The notes beneath the pieces are model-generated. The model did not search any database. It saw only the letters and a list, made by a program, of their open reading frames with translations, and was not told where the DNA came from. This document shows, one piece after another, positions 63,570-64,000 of a stretch of DNA of 64,000 nt. Positions within the stretch are counted from its first letter, which is position 1. Each line of letters begins with the position of its first letter. Both the position numbers and the translations under genes were made by a program. The stretch lies in the NCBI RefSeq assembly GCF_900460535.1, contig NZ_UHIL01000002.1, positions 1,240,001 through 1,304,000 on the forward strand, given 5' to 3'. This stretch comes from Vibrio parahaemolyticus (GTDB lineage: Bacteria > Pseudomonadota > Gammaproteobacteria > Enterobacterales > Vibrionaceae).

Positions 63570-64000
63570 TCAGTGCGCTGATTCAAAGTACGCCAGCAAA
63601 TCGGACAGTTCTCTCACCGCAAGTGATGCCGAATTTTGAAATTGTTCGGTGATGCCGTGATGCACTAAACAAGACGGCATTTGTGCATTGTACGCAGCTT
63701 GTAAATCGTAAAGGAAGTCACCGACATACAGCACTTCATTTGGCATCAAACGCCACTCCTTGGCGAGCACTTGTAGCGATAAAGGATCGGGTTTTGGTGG
63801 ATAACATTCACGCGTGATCACTTGCTCAACGGTGATTTGGTTATGTTCCAATTTTCTTTGTGTCGCAATTAGGCAGTTTCGCGTCACGATGGCGGTTTTA
63901 ATCGCTTTTTTCTTCAAGTAGTTCAGCAATTCATGACAACCAATCATCGGGCTAGATTGTTCAGCATCGGAAATCTCGTGGTCAAAAATGACATTATGTG
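63570..64000 (-). CDS. HAD-superfamily hydrolase (5' part cut by window edge)
   Basis: The minus-strand frame is open from the right edge to the stop at 63570, giving about 143 residues of the C-terminal part. An internal ATG at 63947 is not the start, since the frame and likeness continue to the edge. HAD motifs II (AIVTRN), III (PKPDP) and IV (VLYVGDFLYDLQAA) are present; the catalytic DxD of motif I must lie beyond the window. It belongs to the phosphoglycolate-phosphatase-like group. The substrate is unknown. Confidence 0.85.
   Translation of the reverse strand, partial: HNVIFDHEISDAEQSSPMIGCHELLNYLKKKAIKTAIVTRNCLIATQRKLEHNQITVEQVITRECYPPKPDPLSLQVLAKEWRLMPNEVLYVGDFLYDLQAAYNAQMPSCLVHHGITEQFQNSASLAVRELSDLLAYFESAH

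Noticed and set aside
1..64000. CRISPR arrays, tRNA genes, insertion sequences or prophage
   Set aside because: No regular spaced repeats, cloverleaf sequences, transposase or phage genes were recognised on either strand.

Overview
The window looks like a segment of a Vibrio genome, most likely a member of the Harveyi clade (V. parahaemolyticus / V. alginolyticus type), and probably its smaller chromosome. That placement is inferred from family recognition: ShyA-type endopeptidase, Vibrio porins, three methyl-accepting chemotaxis proteins, two c-di-GMP proteins and a Vibrio-type aa3 cytochrome oxidase cluster. GC content and codon use look even across the window. I saw no rRNA, tRNA, insertion sequence, phage, integron or CRISPR array. 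Gene density is about one per kb, and many genes end in clear intrinsic terminators, often bidirectional ones between convergent genes.

Left part (1-12 kb): a PhzF-like isomerase cut by the left edge, a PEBP-like secreted protein, an AraC regulator, and an arsenic pair (arsR then acr3). Next comes an SgrR-type sugar-phosphate stress regulator. A six-gene sugar-alcohol phosphotransferase operon follows it: IIA, IICB, a SorE/YggP-like dehydrogenase, an MtlR-family regulator, a YggC-like kinase and a PHP phosphatase. It matches the E. coli cmtB-cmtA-yggP-yggF-yggD-yggC locus, but a PHP-family phosphatase is present and no FBPase II gene is.

Middle part (12-39 kb): two His/Tyr-rich exported proteins on either side of a tyrosine permease (tyrP) with an upstream TyrR box. 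Then a dCache chemoreceptor, a YjiH membrane protein, DUF1275 and GFA proteins, ShyA peptidoglycan endopeptidase, a GAF-GGDEF-EAL protein, a divergent LysR/Bcr-CflA drug-efflux pair, small hypothetical proteins, a tandem glutaredoxin, and an EamA exporter preceded by a terminated leader RNA. Two divergent porins, a fumarylacetoacetase-family enzyme and the AzlCD exporter with a frameshifted AraC regulator follow, then a LysE exporter, a GNAT acetyltransferase and a phosphohexomutase.

Right part (39-64 kb): a complete aa3-type cytochrome c oxidase and heme A biogenesis cluster (coxB, ctaD, ctaG, coxC, antisense DUF2909, SURF1, SCO-like, ctaA, cyoE). Then a periplasmic folding/redox group (FKBP, DsbA-like lipoprotein, OmpA lipoprotein, glutaredoxin), YaeQ, a cold-shock protein, and arfA with an intrinsic terminator inside its reading frame, the hallmark of tmRNA-dependent control. 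A soluble PAS-PAS chemoreceptor and a periplasmic-sensor diguanylate cyclase follow. A five-gene Lol-like export operon (LolA-like carrier, two FtsX/LolC-type permeases, LolD-like ATPase, outer-membrane barrel) is the best candidate for an undescribed system. The window ends with a third chemoreceptor, a Dps-family ferritin and a HAD hydrolase cut by the right edge.
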